A DNA stretch of 62,130 nt. It comes from Acanthaster planci (Eukaryota > Echinodermata > Asteroidea > Valvatida > Acanthasteridae). The notes under the pieces are model-generated. The model saw only the letters and a program-made list of their open reading frames with translations. It had not been told where the DNA came from and made no database searches. The translations under genes and the position numbers were made by a program. The stretch covers positions 240,902 through 303,031 of the forward strand of contig NW_019091613.1 in NCBI RefSeq assembly GCF_001949145.1, in the 5' to 3' direction. Below are positions 45,501-55,823 of the stretch, piece after piece. Positions within the stretch are counted from its first letter, which is position 1; each line of letters begins with the position of its first letter.

Positions 45501-47676
45501 GGAACTAATTTACTGTACACCCGTTCCTTGCACCCACATGGAAAGCCACAGATTTCCTTTCTTTTTATTGTTTGCCCTATGCCAGACTTGTGCGGATAAG
45601 CACACCCAGATGCAAAGGTGGATCATGGACCTTTTGGGGGAGGGTGGCACTCTTTGGGAGGAGGGGACAAAAATTGGAATTTTTTGTACGTTTTATGGTC
45701 TGTCTTAGGACTTGGACTAAATTGGGGGATTTAAACACACTTTTTGGAAGGAAAAGAAATTAAATAGTCTGAAAAATCCCCTTTTTCTGACTGTGTTTCA
45801 AAGACAAATCACTTTTTCCCTTTTTTTTATTGGGGGGCACAAAGCTGTGGCCTGTGTTACCCACCCCCCCATCCACCAATGTTGAGGGAAGTGCATTGAA
45901 GGGGAGTTGCTACGTGGAAACAAGTGCCTTCTTTACTCTTTGTAACCTGGCATGTTTATGAGTTTTGCAAAAAACCCTAGCTATTTGGCCACCGGCCTGA
46001 ACAGAAGCATGTCTCGTGCATCAGGGGTACGTCGTCAAGTTTGAAAGTCTTATTTATGATCGTCGAGCATGAGCATAAAAGTGATTGCATTAACCCTAGA
46101 TGTCGTAACTCCAATAACGCATCATGTAATGCATATGGATTATGAATGTTCAGTGAATTTGATTGTTTCCTTCTTGTTCACTGATGCTGACAGGTGTAAA
46201 TAGATTTACTGGTATACATCTGTGGCAGTGAACAATTGATCTCGGATTACATGACGTCTAGTAAAACCAGCTTGACTGGGTCAAGAGGTCATGCGGCGAT
46301 CAAATTTGCAAAATGAATTCAAATTGTTGAAACTAGTTGACATTTAAACACACTTCTCTGGCCTGTCTTCCCCACAAGGATGGGTTCCAAATCAAATTTT
46401 CAGGCAGAGCATCTTTTTGGGGGGTGGGGCTAAAAATTTCAAATTTTTCTTCTGGAAACATTTCATGGCTTTTCTTAAATCTGAGTCTGCACTTTGCATC
46501 TTTCATACACTTTTTGGAGGGAGGAAAATGAAAAGTACGCCTAAATTTTAATTTCTTGCATTGTTTTTCAAAACCAAAAATTAATTCTATTTTGAGGGAT
46601 GCCATGGTCCCTTTGGTCTCCTATAAACTCCTGCATCCGCAGAACATTGTGCAAGTAATGATTGTGTTTCTTAAATCAGCAAGGAACTAAAACCATTAAC
46701 CCTAACCCTCCTCAATCCTCCAACAGGTGAAGGATTCAGGAGGGTTAGGGTTAAGCCTGAGCAATGGGGAACATCGTGTGAAGCTACATGTAATTCCGCA
46801 TAATTTCACACCAGAAGATGCAAAACATTGATGTGGGCATCTGTATGCATAAGGATAGCTGATGGGCGAAAACGGCCCTGAGTCACCTCCCAACTCTAGT
46901 CTGTCATTTGTTTCATGCAAAGTGGATACCATTAAAAATGGTACATGTACAGAACACATACATCGCCTGGACAAACTTGGTATTTAAATCACAGCTTCGT
47001 GTGGTTATTTTATCCCACACTGTTCACAGTGTCCATTTCACAGTAATATGCTCATACGTACATGTACATGTAGGTTTTTTAAATAACTGCTCAAATTTGA
47101 TATAACCACCCAGTTTTTCATAGCCGTATATGTATCCTGCATCCACACCATTTCTAATGGTTCCTAATGACCTAGAAGTGTGCAGTGGCAAACTTGGACT
47201 TGAGTGTTGCACACAGCCTGTTGTAACAAATACAAGCACCTTGGCAATGCCGCTAAGAAATATCATCTAGATTTTGTTCAAATGACTCTATGAAGTCCGT
47301 GTTTAGGCTAGTTTGCTTGTTGGTTGGCATTTCTTGCTTATTTGTGAAAATTAAAATGTCCGACAAAACAATATTATCCACAGAGTGGTTAAAAATAGTA
47401 CCATTTGGCATAAACATATATCAGGAACAAGTTCTGAACACACCAATCTGTATCAAATAATTATTTGGCCCACACAGGTTAGATCGTGCATCCATCTCCA
47501 GCAGAAGATAGAATTCATGGGTATTCGGGCGCAGGTCAGTGAACTCTGGGCCCGGGGTGAGAAGGTCATGTGTGGGGCTGTTACCGAGGACACTCGTGTG
47601 GCGTTCCGATCCTCGACTGCCATGGTCTACATGTTTGTACAGATGAGTTCCGAGATGTGGGATTTCGACACGTGTG
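30536..47676 (+). CDS. DEPDC5: DEPDC5 (Iml1), GATOR1 subunit: four N-terminal exons, incomplete at both ends
   Basis: DEPDC5 is the large subunit of GATOR1, the GTPase-activating complex that silences Rag GTPases and TORC1 when amino acids are low; it acts at the lysosome surface. Exons on the plus strand: 30536-30623 ([20 protein letters not shown]), 40433-40485 ([18 protein letters not shown]), 41344-41516 ([40 protein letters not shown]) and 47478-47676 ([49 protein letters not shown]). Phases agree (2/2, 1/1, 2/0, 0/1), and about 170 residues correspond to the N-terminal domain of Iml1 proteins. The first exon (initiator Met) and everything after WDFDTC were not found in this window. The intron between the first two exons is 9.8 kb and hosts an antisense BEN gene. 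The intron before the last exon contains a possible extra exon at 41927-42022. Confidence 0.94.
31939..35510 (-). CDS. BEN-domain protein nested antisense in a DEPDC5 intron, 5 exons
   Basis: Probable nuclear BEN-domain protein; such proteins bind DNA or chromatin and often repress transcription. Exons on the minus strand: 35510-35171, 34244-34068, 33818-33628, 32892-32634 and 32057-31939, giving 361 residues in a partial N-terminus model. Exon 1 ends in a short coiled coil ([20 protein letters not shown]). Then come KEMEKTLRM, an acidic stretch (NDEEEEMIT) and a Gln-rich linker ([14 protein letters not shown]). The BEN domain spans the last two exons: [59 protein letters not shown], and a basic end RGTIRKRKQ. 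The second intron appears to start with GC (ACAG|GCAAGT), the only donor that fits the next exon's phase. The true start exon was not found; an in-frame ATG at 35570 could extend exon 1, but the sequence there looks like an intron end. The exact BEND family member is not assigned. Confidence 0.88.
33222..33360 (+). mobile_element. tRNA-derived SINE, copy 1 (diverged)
   Basis: GGGCTCGGTAGCCAAGTTGG (A-box region), then GGTCGCAGGTTTAAACTCCC (B-box region) and CAGTCAATTTCTTTG. Same family as 34307 and 34620. It lies in an intron of the BEN gene, antisense to it. Confidence 0.7.
34307..34505 (+). mobile_element. tRNA-derived SINE, copy 2
   Basis: A head GACAAATGGGAAAAGCCACC is followed by a tRNA-like part: TAGCTCAGGTGGTTGAGC (A box), spacer, GGTTCAAATCTCATTCC (B box), and then a non-tRNA tail CAATTTCTTTGTTCATC. 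The A/B boxes form an internal RNA polymerase III promoter. It lacks the features of a functional tRNA gene, since the acceptor stem does not pair. Confidence 0.75.
34620..34800 (+). mobile_element. tRNA-derived SINE, copy 3
   Basis: Nearly the same as copy 2 over the head and tRNA part (TAGCTCAGGTGGTTGAGCAC, GGTTCAAATCCCACTCC), with CAGTCAATTTCTGTGTTCATC after it. It lies only about 310 bases from copy 2 in the same BEN-gene intron. Confidence 0.75.
35851..36438. mobile_element. MITE family M3, copy A (TTAA-type, 588 bp)
   Basis: Ends CCACTTGTCGCCGGGG ... CACCCGGCAGCAAGTGG, flanked by TTGA and TCAA, which look like mutated TTAA sites. The body matches 55824-56412 throughout (GAACTGGGCCTTGTA, GGAGATAATCCAGCCTTG, GCAGGCCTGGCTGAAATACT). 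The TTAA flanks of the other copies point to the piggyBac superfamily. Confidence 0.75.
37108..37345. repeat. 60-bp tandem repeat, 4 units
   Basis: Four head-to-tail copies of a 60-base unit containing AAACTAAAATTCACAGGTGT and AGCAGCATTTTTCTCCA. They differ at only a few positions per unit. Since 60 is a multiple of three, the minus strand stays open as a 20-residue repeat ([20 protein letters not shown]), but nothing around it supports a gene. It lies in the large DEPDC5 intron. Confidence 0.85.
38731..38883. mobile_element. Palindromic MITE family M2, copy 2 (TA flanks)
   Basis: CGGGTGCCTCTGAGAGTTTGC ... GGAGGCGCACTATTGTGAATC ... CACCCG, with TA on both sides. Internal GGCCAATCACA/TGTGATTGGCC arms and GTCGACAAATTTT match copy 1 at 12780-12947. 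Confidence 0.78.
39362..39742. mobile_element. MITE family M3, copy C (inverted, 381 bp, TTAA flanks)
   Basis: Runs from TTAA|CCACAGCTGGCGGGTGC to CGGG|TTAA. Its sequence is the reverse complement of parts of copy A (AGTATTTCAGCCAGGCCTGC, AAAAATGCAGTGCA), with the middle replaced or deleted. TTAA is present on both sides. Confidence 0.65.
41927..42022 (+). CDS. Candidate extra (cassette) exon of DEPDC5
   Basis: A 96-base open block preceded by a pyrimidine-rich tract ending GGCCTGTCAG and followed by a strong donor CGG|GTAAGA. It starts and ends in phase 0, exactly the phase of the flanking DEPDC5 exons (41516 and 47478), so inclusion would add 32 residues without a frameshift. The peptide is Pro- and Arg-rich ([20 protein letters not shown], then [12 protein letters not shown]). 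I know of no such insert at this place in DEPDC5 of other animals, so it is a prediction that rests on splice sites and phase only. Confidence 0.4.
42447..42515. mobile_element. Tiny TTAA-flanked inverted repeat with telomere-like tips, copy 1
   Basis: TTAACCCTAACCCCC at the left and GGGAGTGTTAGGGTTAA at the right, 69 bases in all. The mirrored ends and TTAA borders resemble a miniature TTAA-type transposon rather than a telomeric array. A second copy is at 46696-46754. Confidence 0.5.
42672..45259. mobile_element. 2.6 kb element with about 200-base terminal inverted repeats
   Basis: The left end (TATAAGGGCCACTTGTAAAA) is mirrored at the right (read inward: TACAAGGGCCATTTGTAAAA). Inside each arm is an array of short palindrome-prone motifs: CTTGCTGTGGCGAGTTACT, CACCGCAGCAAGTTAAATC and CTCGCCATGGCG on the left; CTCGCCACGGCGAGTAACT, TTGCCGCAGCAAGTTATT and TTGCCATGGCGAGTTAAATC on the right. 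The arms continue to AGTAATTTCATAAATCTTAT / AATAGTTTCATAAGTCCTAT. The interior has two open frames of about 105 codons (minus, 43525-43839 and 43775-44092) that I cannot assign. It is probably a non-autonomous or decayed DNA transposon in a DEPDC5 intron. Confidence 0.7.
45260..46695. other. DEPDC5 intron stretch without recognised features
   Basis: Short open frames only. Strings such as TTTGGGGGAGGG and TTTTTGGGGGGTGG recur around 45630-46440 without a clear repeat unit. Confidence 0.35.
46696..46754. mobile_element. Tiny TTAA-flanked inverted repeat with telomere-like tips, copy 2
   Basis: TTAACCCTAACCCTCCTCAA at the left mirrors AGGAGGGTTAGGGTTAA at the right, 59 bases in all. Together with 42447-42515 this shows that the telomere-like strings are the ends of a small mobile repeat. 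Confidence 0.5.
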
Positions 47677-48469
47677 GTAAGAGTCTCTTTTTTTTTCTCT
47701 CTCTCGCTCTCTCTCTTTTGTGGGGAGGGGTGATCAGAGCCTGTCTCTTGAACCATTCAGGGGCCAGTGGTGTGTAGCTAAGCCCTGTAGGTGAATTTCC
47801 TAGTCGCAGAAAAAAACCTGTCATTGCTAGTCTACCATTCTTGCAGCCCAGAGCTAAATTTAAATGTCAAAACGGTACAATTTATTGTGAGGACAATAAA
47901 ACATAAAGTAATTTTTAAATCAAAATAAACCACTATCATTCATATTTGATGCTTAACATTTTCATAACTACTTTGCATTGCAAAAACGGGTCACCAGCCA
48001 AATATTATGCAGTCTGTATTGCTTTGGACCAGTTTCCAACTATTATTTTTTTTCATTGCAAATTAGTCCAGGCAATTCACAATGCAATATACCATGAAGA
48101 GGTTGGCACGGAGAGGCCATTTTTGTGGTGCATTGTGGGAAACTGTTGACGGATTAATTTTCCAGCTGTGTGCAGGGAGCTTTGATGAGCCAGTTCAGTA
48201 TTTCAAAAAGGCAAGATCGTCTGACAAAAGCAGTCAGAGTAAAAGTGTGGCCCCGTCTGATGGGCTGCCTTGTACTTGCACACATTCAGTTGCTGTTCCT
48301 GAATGATATGACCTCATAGGTGCTTCGTTTGGGGTATGCGCTCTTGGAATGTGGAACTGGCATATTGTTTCTTGATTTTTTTTTCTTGTGTAGAAAATTT
48401 GTAACCGTATTTCAAGTATCAACGTTAATTTATCAAGATGATTGTGTTTTTGTTAGGCACTTTAATAAG
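47677..48469. other. Intron or intergenic stretch after the last recognised DEPDC5 exon
   Basis: A CT-rich run at 47690-47725 (TCTCTCTCGCTCTCTCTC) follows the donor. No further DEPDC5 exon was recognised. Confidence 0.35.
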
Positions 48470-49141
48470 GCACCTGACACACACAAAATACCACACCATT
48501 CACAAGTGCTATCTTTGTCACTCGGTTTGCCGTTTGGACTGAATCCTTGTCAGTCCGTATTCTGTCATTAACATATCTGCATTTGTTTTACTCACATATA
48601 AAGCAGATGTACATGTGAGTATTCAGGAGTACCGTAACAACCAACATAATGCCCATCCCCACTTGAGTAATATGGAACATTTTTGTATTTGCCGGGAGAC
48701 GGTTTGTAATTTTTGATGAGTGTCCTCAGTTCTCGTCATTAGGCCATGTCAGACATCTGGTACTCCACAGGAATAACAGTACTAGTAGTAGCCAACCCAA
48801 GCAGCCAGCAGATTGCAATCAGTTTGTAGGTTTGTTGGCGACTGCGGATTCTGTGAAGTTTGAGTGGATGACACAGGGACAAGAATCTCTCGTATGAGGA
48901 CATGGTGACCAGTGCTATGGCTGAGTGGTAGCAAAGGTTTGTTACCATATAGAAGCTGATGCACTGAGCTGAAGTGACAAATGGGTCTTGCCTTATCACA
49001 GGTGATAAAGATATACTCCATATGGATTGATGCAAATGAGACGAGAAAGAGCAGATCAGCTTGTGCCAAGTAGAGAGTAGTGTAGTAGTAGAGAGTAGTA
49101 TTCATTGTTGTGATGGTCCACAAAAACTGATCATCAATCAC
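48470..49141 (-). pseudogene. Decayed rhodopsin-type GPCR pseudogene
   Basis: Several frames on the minus strand match the intact receptor at 60335-61471. In order: TLYLAQADLLFLVSFASIHM (TM2); then, after a frameshift, SPVIRQDPFVTSAQC and ALVTMSSYERFLSLCHPL (TM3), HRIRSRQQTYKLIAICWLLG (TM4); then a stop and a gap; and finally ANRVTKIALVNGVV (TM6 start) near 48500-48530. Frameshifts, stops and loss of TM1, TM5 and TM7 make it non-functional. The remaining similarity is high over TM3-TM4, so the duplication is not very old. Confidence 0.85.
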
Positions 49142-49375
49142 TTTCCTCGATTTATCTCAAACAGGATGGTACCCAGGCATGGATGACTAAGTCGTGGTTG
49201 TTGAAGTTAATACATGTAATCATTTGTAGGCAGTCCTCCAAAGGATGGTTGATTTCTGATCTTAGTGTTGTCAAGCCACACGTTATGTGCAGATTAATAT
49301 CATATCTGCATTGTTACACTTTGAGCATGGTGTTTTGCTGAGTGATTGAAACTGTCCAACATTACTGGATTCCTC

Positions 49376-49653
49376 AGCCATTCATGCCTTTATCACTGCT
49401 AAACTTGATTTTTGCAATAGCCTGCTCACCGGTCTTCCGCACGATACAATTCATCGTTTGCAACTTGTACAGAACGCTGCCGCACGTCTTCTAACGAGCA
49501 CCAAAAGAACAGCTCACATAACTCCCATTCTCAACAAACTACATTGGTTACCCATCAAATACAGAATTCAGTTCAAGATCCTCCTTCTCACATTCAAGAC
49601 ACTCCACAGCTCTAGTCCCCTTTATCTTGCAAACATGCTGCAACTCCGCTCTG
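49376..49653 (+). mobile_element. Reverse transcriptase fragment of a CR1/L2-like element
   Basis: The reading frame contains [28 protein letters not shown] and THWLP-type [20 protein letters not shown], the highly recurrent C-terminal part of animal non-LTR ORF2 proteins. It runs into the assembly gap and is cut off on its left, where no upstream RT motifs are seen. Confidence 0.85.
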
Positions 49654-49948
49654 NNNNNNNNNNNNNNNNNNNNNNNNNNNNNNNNNNNNNNNNNNNNNNN
49701 NNNNNNNNNNNNNNNNNNNNNNNNNNNNNNNNNNNNNNNNNNNNNNNNNNNNNNNNNNNNNNNNNNNNNNNNNNNNNNNNNNNNNNNNNNNNNNNNNNNN
49801 NNNNNNNNNNNNNNNNNNNNNNNNNNNNNNNNNNNNNNNNNNNNNNNNNNNNNNNNNNNNNNNNNNNNNNNNNNNNNNNNNNNNNNNNNNNNNNNNNNNN
49901 NNNNNNNNNNNNNNNNNNNNNNNNNNNNNNNNNNNNNNNNNNNNNNNN
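49654..49948. other. Assembly gap (295 N), followed by an (ATT)n run
   Basis: The gap lies inside the retrotransposon fragment. The sequence resumes with about seven ATT units (49949-49970), possibly the simple-repeat tail of the same element. Any open frame across this stretch is artificial. Confidence 0.95.
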
Positions 49949-50708
49949 ATTATTATTATTATTATTATTTTGTACCAAATGTAACCCTGTCCCAAAAGGG
50001 GTCTTTGGTTATAATTTCAAATTTCATTTTTTTATGACTGTGTTTTCCTTTGCATACTTAAATTGTTCTTTCCTGAGATTTTGACTTTCTACTGCATTGA
50101 GAAATACACTGTATGTGCAGATTTTGTACATATGTGTAAGTCAGGACTTATCACCCACCATATCATGGCATGGTGTAAGTGATAGACTGATTAGTCCTAC
50201 AGTTTGGACTGATGCTTTTGTAATGCTTTTCGATGACTATGGTTTATTTGAACAGGGTTTCGTGTATATTCAATAGATTCTGATCTGCATTGAATTCATC
50301 AGAAGTTAGAGATATGAATTGTCTCTGGGTCATGCTTTAGACTTTGTTTTCATGTATATATATAACCAGTCTGATTAAGAGTTGGACTTTTCACCAATTG
50401 ATTCCCACCACATGGTATGTGGGACTGAAAAACGTATTCCTAGGGTTATCCTGTCTAGTTTTAAGATTTGTTCTGAGTCAGTGTCTCAGATATATTTTTC
50501 CTTTATATGTTAACTTACTTGCAAGATGGTATTTTATTTTGAGGGTTTTCATAAATGATGTGCAGCTACCAAAGCGCGTGACCCATAGAAAGTCGGTTGC
50601 GTTGGTCTGACCTCGTATATGTTTTTATATTAGTTATTAGGCATGGACCACTATGCTCTCCATCTTAGTTACTGAACTGCATATTCTGAAAGAGGGTCTG
50701 GAGGGGAG

Positions 50709-50815
50709 TCTCTGTAGTCCACCTGAAGAGCTGTCCCCAGGCATCCCAGCCACTGAGCTATGACTCTCTGCAGTCCACCTGAAGAGCTGTCCCCAGGCAT
50801 CCCAGCCACCAAGCT
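50709..50815. repeat. 56-bp repeat, 2 units
   Basis: AGTCCACCTGAAGAGCTGTC followed by CCCAGGCATCCCAGCCAC occurs twice, almost identically, 56 bases apart. No gene is recognised between the gap and this array. Confidence 0.75.
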
Positions 50816-51299
50816 ATTCTGACTTGCATCTGTGTCATTAATCACCAATATCAATCTTGCAAGATCCGCAAGTATTCCTTTGCTGAACTTTTGCGAACTT
50901 TTTCTTCACTTTTGTGAACTGGCTACACAACATGATAGACTCCAGTTCTCCCACCTTGGAACGACTCGACGCAACTCATTTCTACATCTAGAACCTTGGT
51001 GCCACTTTTCCTTGAGCTCAAAGTGTATTCTAACTTAATAGGATCCCGCATTTTCTGTAAATCTCATATTTTAATTTATGGCCATCTGAATTAGTGTTGT
51101 CTGGATTCACTTCATATTTCTCATATTGATTGGCTTGTTTATTCCCTCCAATAAAGCAGAATCTCTTTTGTGCATAAATCCTGAATTGTGTGAGGTCAAG
51201 AGTTTTTTCAAAGGGAATTAGGTTAATACGAAATTTGGTTCCTGCTATTCTGAAATGTGAACCACAGGTTACACAATCATTACTAAAGTTTTCCTTTGG

Positions 51300-51780
51300 T
51301 GATGATACATGTAGATGAGATTCCATCTCATGTTAAAAGTCTGTATTGCTGACCAGAACTCTATACCTATTCTCAAGGTTTATAAACAACAAATGAGTTT
51401 CTGAGTAATATTAGGTGTCAACAGATGCTCGGCAGTGTGATCATCAAGAGGGTTGTAGGCTGGTGACTCACTTCAGTCCATCGACCAGCTGGCAATCATG
51501 TAATCAGGATGATTCGTGTTATGATTGGTCCAGAAAACATTGATCTCCCAAAACTAACATACTGGCTTTGATTTCTCCCAAATGATGTGACCAAAGCAGA
51601 GCTGGGAAGGAGGCATCAACCACCAAGTTATGACCATAGAGATACTGATCAATCTCAGGTTTAGTCTCGGAACTCTGAAAGATTTCTGCTTCATTGATTG
51701 CTCAAATCAAATTTCATTTCTCTGAAATTGTAACAGCTATTAAGATGTGTCCCAAGATTCAAGATGACTCCTCCAAGTTA
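51300..51780 (-). pseudogene. Duplicated 5' segment of the GPCR gene, copy A
   Basis: On the minus strand an ATG at 51326 begins MESHLHVSSPKENFSND, comparable to MESCLSTPLENCSFF of the intact receptor. The sequence upstream of it (GTTTCTGAGTAATA, GATCATCAAGAGG, CCATCGACCAG) matches the 5' flank of the intact gene at 61500-61650. No transmembrane segments follow, so this is only the N-terminal tip plus upstream region. Confidence 0.65.
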
Positions 51781-51899
51781 CTAATGGGGAAAACACCAAA
51801 GCACCCAAAAGTCAGTCACTGTCTTTGATTTCTCTCTAGAAGAATGGGACCAAATCATGGCTGGTGAAGACAGTGAAGCCCATTCCTCATCCACGTGCC

Positions 51900-52450
51900 A
51901 ATAATAGGTGAAGTTTTCTTGTGGTGATGAAAGACTAGATTCCATCTTGTGTTCAATTTCTATATTGATGACCACGAGCTCAGGGTTTGTAAACAGCAAA
52001 TGAGTAACTGAGTAATATGAAAAGGTGTTAACAAATGCTCGGCAATGTGATCATCTAGAGGTTAAAGCTGGTTACTCACTTCAATCCATCGACCAGGTTG
52101 GGATCATGCATGTATGTGATCCAGTACTCAGGATGATTTGTGTTGTGATTGGTCCAGAAAACATCAATCTCCAAAATGTCACTTACTGGCTTTAATTTCT
52201 CCCAAAAGAATGTGATCAAAGCACCGCTGGAAAACAGGCATTAGCCACCAAGTCATGACCATGATCACAGCGCTACTGATCAATCTCAGGTTGGTCTTGG
52301 ATCTCTGCAGGATTTCTGCTTCGTTGACCACACAAATCAAACTTCATCAGTCTGAGATGCTAACAGCTATTAAACTTCTTTTTCCCTACATCCATCGTTT
52401 TGGAGTCTCTTCAGCATTGATGGATCAGAAATGATGGTGGAGGTGGAACT
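51900..52450 (-). pseudogene. Duplicated 5' segment of the GPCR gene, copy B
   Basis: The ATG at 51955 opens MESSLSSPQENFTYYWHVDE, after which similarity to the receptor stops. Upstream sequence again carries AATGTGATCATCTAGAGGTT and CAATCCATCGACCAGGTTGG. The copy abuts copy A, and the boundary contains flank-like sequence (AAGAATGGGACCAAATCATG). Confidence 0.65.
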
Positions 52451-55400
52451 GCCTAGTAACTGCTGTCCCCTTTTTTGCTAACTACAACTTTCACACATTT
52501 GCCGTCCTCGACTTTACTTTGTGTATTTTCAGTCTAGTTACCCTCCATGTTTTCTTCACAACTCAAACATTGGCTGGGTCTTGGTTTTCCTGTTGTCACT
52601 GTGAAATGAAACAAAATAAATTACTTAGTTCAATTTGTGAGAAATTAAGGTGAGGCTTACTGAGAGTCTTATCTTTATGCGATTGATGATGGTTTCATGA
52701 GTGAATGTACATTGTATGTTACATTAGTGATGGTTTCCAGGGAATATAATTTACAGTCTATTACAGTTATTGCCTTCTAGGCCATCAGCCAAGATTGCTA
52801 AATAGGAACATTTGTACAAACAGGCAAGCCTTATTTCTTTGGGGATTATGAAGCAACTTGTTTGATAAATATGCTGTTGTGCTTTCTTTTCATAATTGAT
52901 CCAGTTGATTTTGTCATCGAAACACAGGAGGCTACTTCTTTGCATGTTAGTATGATTAGTACCCGAATACTTGGTTGTAGTTGAAGTCTGGTTTGTGAGA
53001 AGTTTATTTAACTCAGCAAGCTTTGCTTAAGTATTTCAGATAATAAACTGTCATCCTATTTTGTGTACTGAAGGGCTTGTTTGTGGAATTGGTTTAACTC
53101 AACTAAAGGCTTTAAGATTCTTACGGATCTAGATAAATTATTGTGAACTCCCAGAAGAAAAATGGAGCCAGTGCATACCCAACCTCTTTTTCAATTTGCA
53201 GGCAGTAGCTGCACAAGTCAACCTTCGCTGAGTCTGTTGATTGTCTTTCAAAAAGAACTGTGCTGGGTGTTATCATTAGGTTACATTAAAGTTTCACTGT
53301 TTCTATGGCAGTGTAGAAATGCATTGCAGCTGAATCCTCATCAATGTACCAAAAGGAACCATACTTGTAGTTTTCCTGTGGTGGGGATAGACTTGATTTC
53401 ATCTTGTAATTAATCTCTGTATTGCTGACAGGAACTTTAACTATACTTTCGAGGTTACTAAACAGAAAGTGAGTTACTGAGTTATATGAGTGAGTGTTAA
53501 ATACTGGTCATCAGTGTGGTCATCAACAGGTTCAGGCAGGTTACTCCCTTTCAGTCCATTGGTCAGGTTGGAGTCAGGCATGTACTTTTTCATAGTTCCT
53601 GGTCCAGGAAAGACCCAAAAGGATCCAAAAGTCAGTCACTGGCTTTGATTTCTCTTTAATGAATGAATGAACCATATCAATGCTGGAAAAGACGTTTATA
53701 TTGATCACCAAGTTCTTGTCATAGAGACTGATCAAGTTCAGGTTGGTCTTGGACCTCTAGAAGATTTCTGCTTCGTTGATTGCTCAAATCGAACTCAATT
53801 ATTCTCTGATTGTAAGAGTATATAAACCTTTTTTGTGTCATGCATCCATTGTGCTGAAGTCCCTTCATTATTGATGGAGCAGAATGTGGCACCTGATGAA
53901 AATGATGATGGAAGTGGAATTGCATAGCACACAATTACTGACCCGTTTGAGCAAACTGCTTGGCTTACTGCAGCTTACACATAATTATTCACAGTCTTTG
54001 CCTCTATAATTTGTCGACTTTTCCAGTTAATGTAAGTTCAAAAATTGGTCCACCGAGTATGTGAGCTACTGTTTGGTACAATAATTCTCTTGAAGAGCAT
54101 ACCAGTATACCATCACCACTTCAATAAAATGTTTGCCAACCCCTTTGTATTTTTTTAGTCATTTATTGCTTCAAGAACAGGTGGTAAAATCATTATTTCT
54201 TTGTTGAAGACTAAAAATGTAAAGAAACAGTGGTATGAACAGTCCAAAAATGATTAGCAGTAGTTTCCATTCAGGGAACAGAAAGTATTATTAGATTTTG
54301 ATAATGTACAGGTCTTCATAACTCACAAATTGGCTGGGACTCGGTTTTCCCATTATTACTGTGAAATAAAACAGAACAAGTTAATTAGTTTAATTTATGA
54401 GAGATGAAGTTCGAGGCTTACTGAGTTTCATATCTCTGTGGGATTCATGATTGCTGCATGAGTGATTGTACATTGTATATTACATTAGCGATGACTTCTA
54501 GTAGATATAATTTCAAGTCTATTACACATGTTGCCTTTTTGGTTTTCAACCAATATACTGCTAATTAGGATCTCTCATTTTTATGTTGCAAACAAGTAGC
54601 CCTTATTTCTTTTTGAATTATGAAGCCATGTAATTGACAGATACATTGTTTTGCTTTCATAATTGATCCAGTTCGTCAGGTGCCCAGAACAAGGTCGTAA
54701 GGGTGAAAAATGGATCAGAATTTAGGTTTTTTTTTTAAGCTGATAGAGCATTTGGCATACATGTTGATTCAAGGGGCCACGTTCCTCTGATGTCATTAAC
54801 GAAATGAAAAGGACAACAGATGGTTTTTACTTGACTTTTGCCCGGTAAAAGGACGTTACCATGTAATACTAATTAAACAAAACATGCGCTAGCATCCCAC
54901 TGAAGTGTAGACTCAGACTCAGTCAAAGTCTGTTCCCGGCAAAAGCTCGTTGGGATTTAACATGCTGCTTTAGTGCACATTTTAAGCCATGAGGAGTTCC
55001 CAACAAAAAGTCATTAGCATAAAATAGAAATTACTGTTAAAAATCAATTTTTTTCCGTAAAAATGTTTCGTATGTTTTTGTTTTTATCATGAACAAAACT
55101 TCATCTGTCGAAACTTCAGACTAGTGTGATGTTTTGCTTGCAAATGAAAGCCCCAAAACTGTAAAATTGATTATTTTAAAAATTAATAGTTGTGTGCCTG
55201 GACTGCTAATGTCCTTTGCCATGATACACAATGAGTTGATTTTGTCATTGAAACTCTGGAGGCAGCTTCCTTTTGCGTCCTTTTGATTTTTGGCCTGAAA
55301 ACGTGGCTGTTGTTGAAATCTGGTTTTATGAATTTCATTGCACTCAGCAGTTTGTAGGCAATGACTGAAGTTAACTGTGGCTGAGTCTGTCGATGGTCCT

Positions 55401-55460
55401 TCAGAAAGGAGTTCAGGTTCCCTGGATGTTATCATAAGGTTAGACATACAAAGTGATGAA
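52451..55460. repeat. Segmental duplication blocks around the receptor fragments
   Basis: The stretch 52560-53290 resembles 54310-55440 in the same order: TTGGCTGGGTCTTGGTTTTCC / TTGGCTGGGACTCGGTTTTCC, GTACATTGTATGTTACATTA / GTACATTGTATATTACATTA, and CTGAGTCTGTTGATTG / CTGAGTCTGTCGATGG with GGTGTTATCATTAGGTTA / GGATGTTATCATAAGGTTAG. The receptor 5' segments were therefore copied as part of larger units of about 1.5 kb. Confidence 0.65.
53330..53950 (-). pseudogene. Duplicated 5' segment of the GPCR gene, copy C
   Basis: The ATG at 53402 begins MKSSLSPPQENYKYGSFWYI. Upstream sequence shows GAGTTACTGAGTTATATGAG, GGTCATCAACAGGTTCAGGC and CAGTCCATTGGTCAGGTTGG, the same order as in the other copies. 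As in A and B, no receptor body follows. Confidence 0.65.
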
Positions 55461-55823
55461 GTTACATTATTTGATGGTTGAGAAGTTTACCAATTGTCGC
55501 TCTCTTAGGATGATTGCATGCTAGTGCGCACGATATTTGGTGTAGTCTGTCATCACATCATGTCCTTTCATACTGTGTCTCCCTTATGGAGTGGATCAGT
55601 GCTATCTAGCCAGTACCTTGCTCAAGTAGCAGGGTGAAGAACCTCTAAATGAAGGGACTTTTTATCTAAAGATGATGCTCATGATGACAGTATAATAGTC
55701 AGAGATACGTGTATTCAGACTTGCCATGTTTTTTTGTCATCACTCTACCAGATTAGTGAAGAAAACTGGACATGAAAATTGCAGGGTAAAGGCAGGGGAG
55801 GGTGTACAGTGTAGGAAATTTAA

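Noticed and set aside
48180-48230. Next DEPDC5 exon (PVQYFKKARS frame)
   Set aside because: A weak FEKA-like similarity only; no acceptor in phase and no further matching residues.
49458-50084. 208-codon open frame across the gap
   Set aside because: Most of it is Ns; only the first about 65 codons are real and they belong to a retrotransposon.
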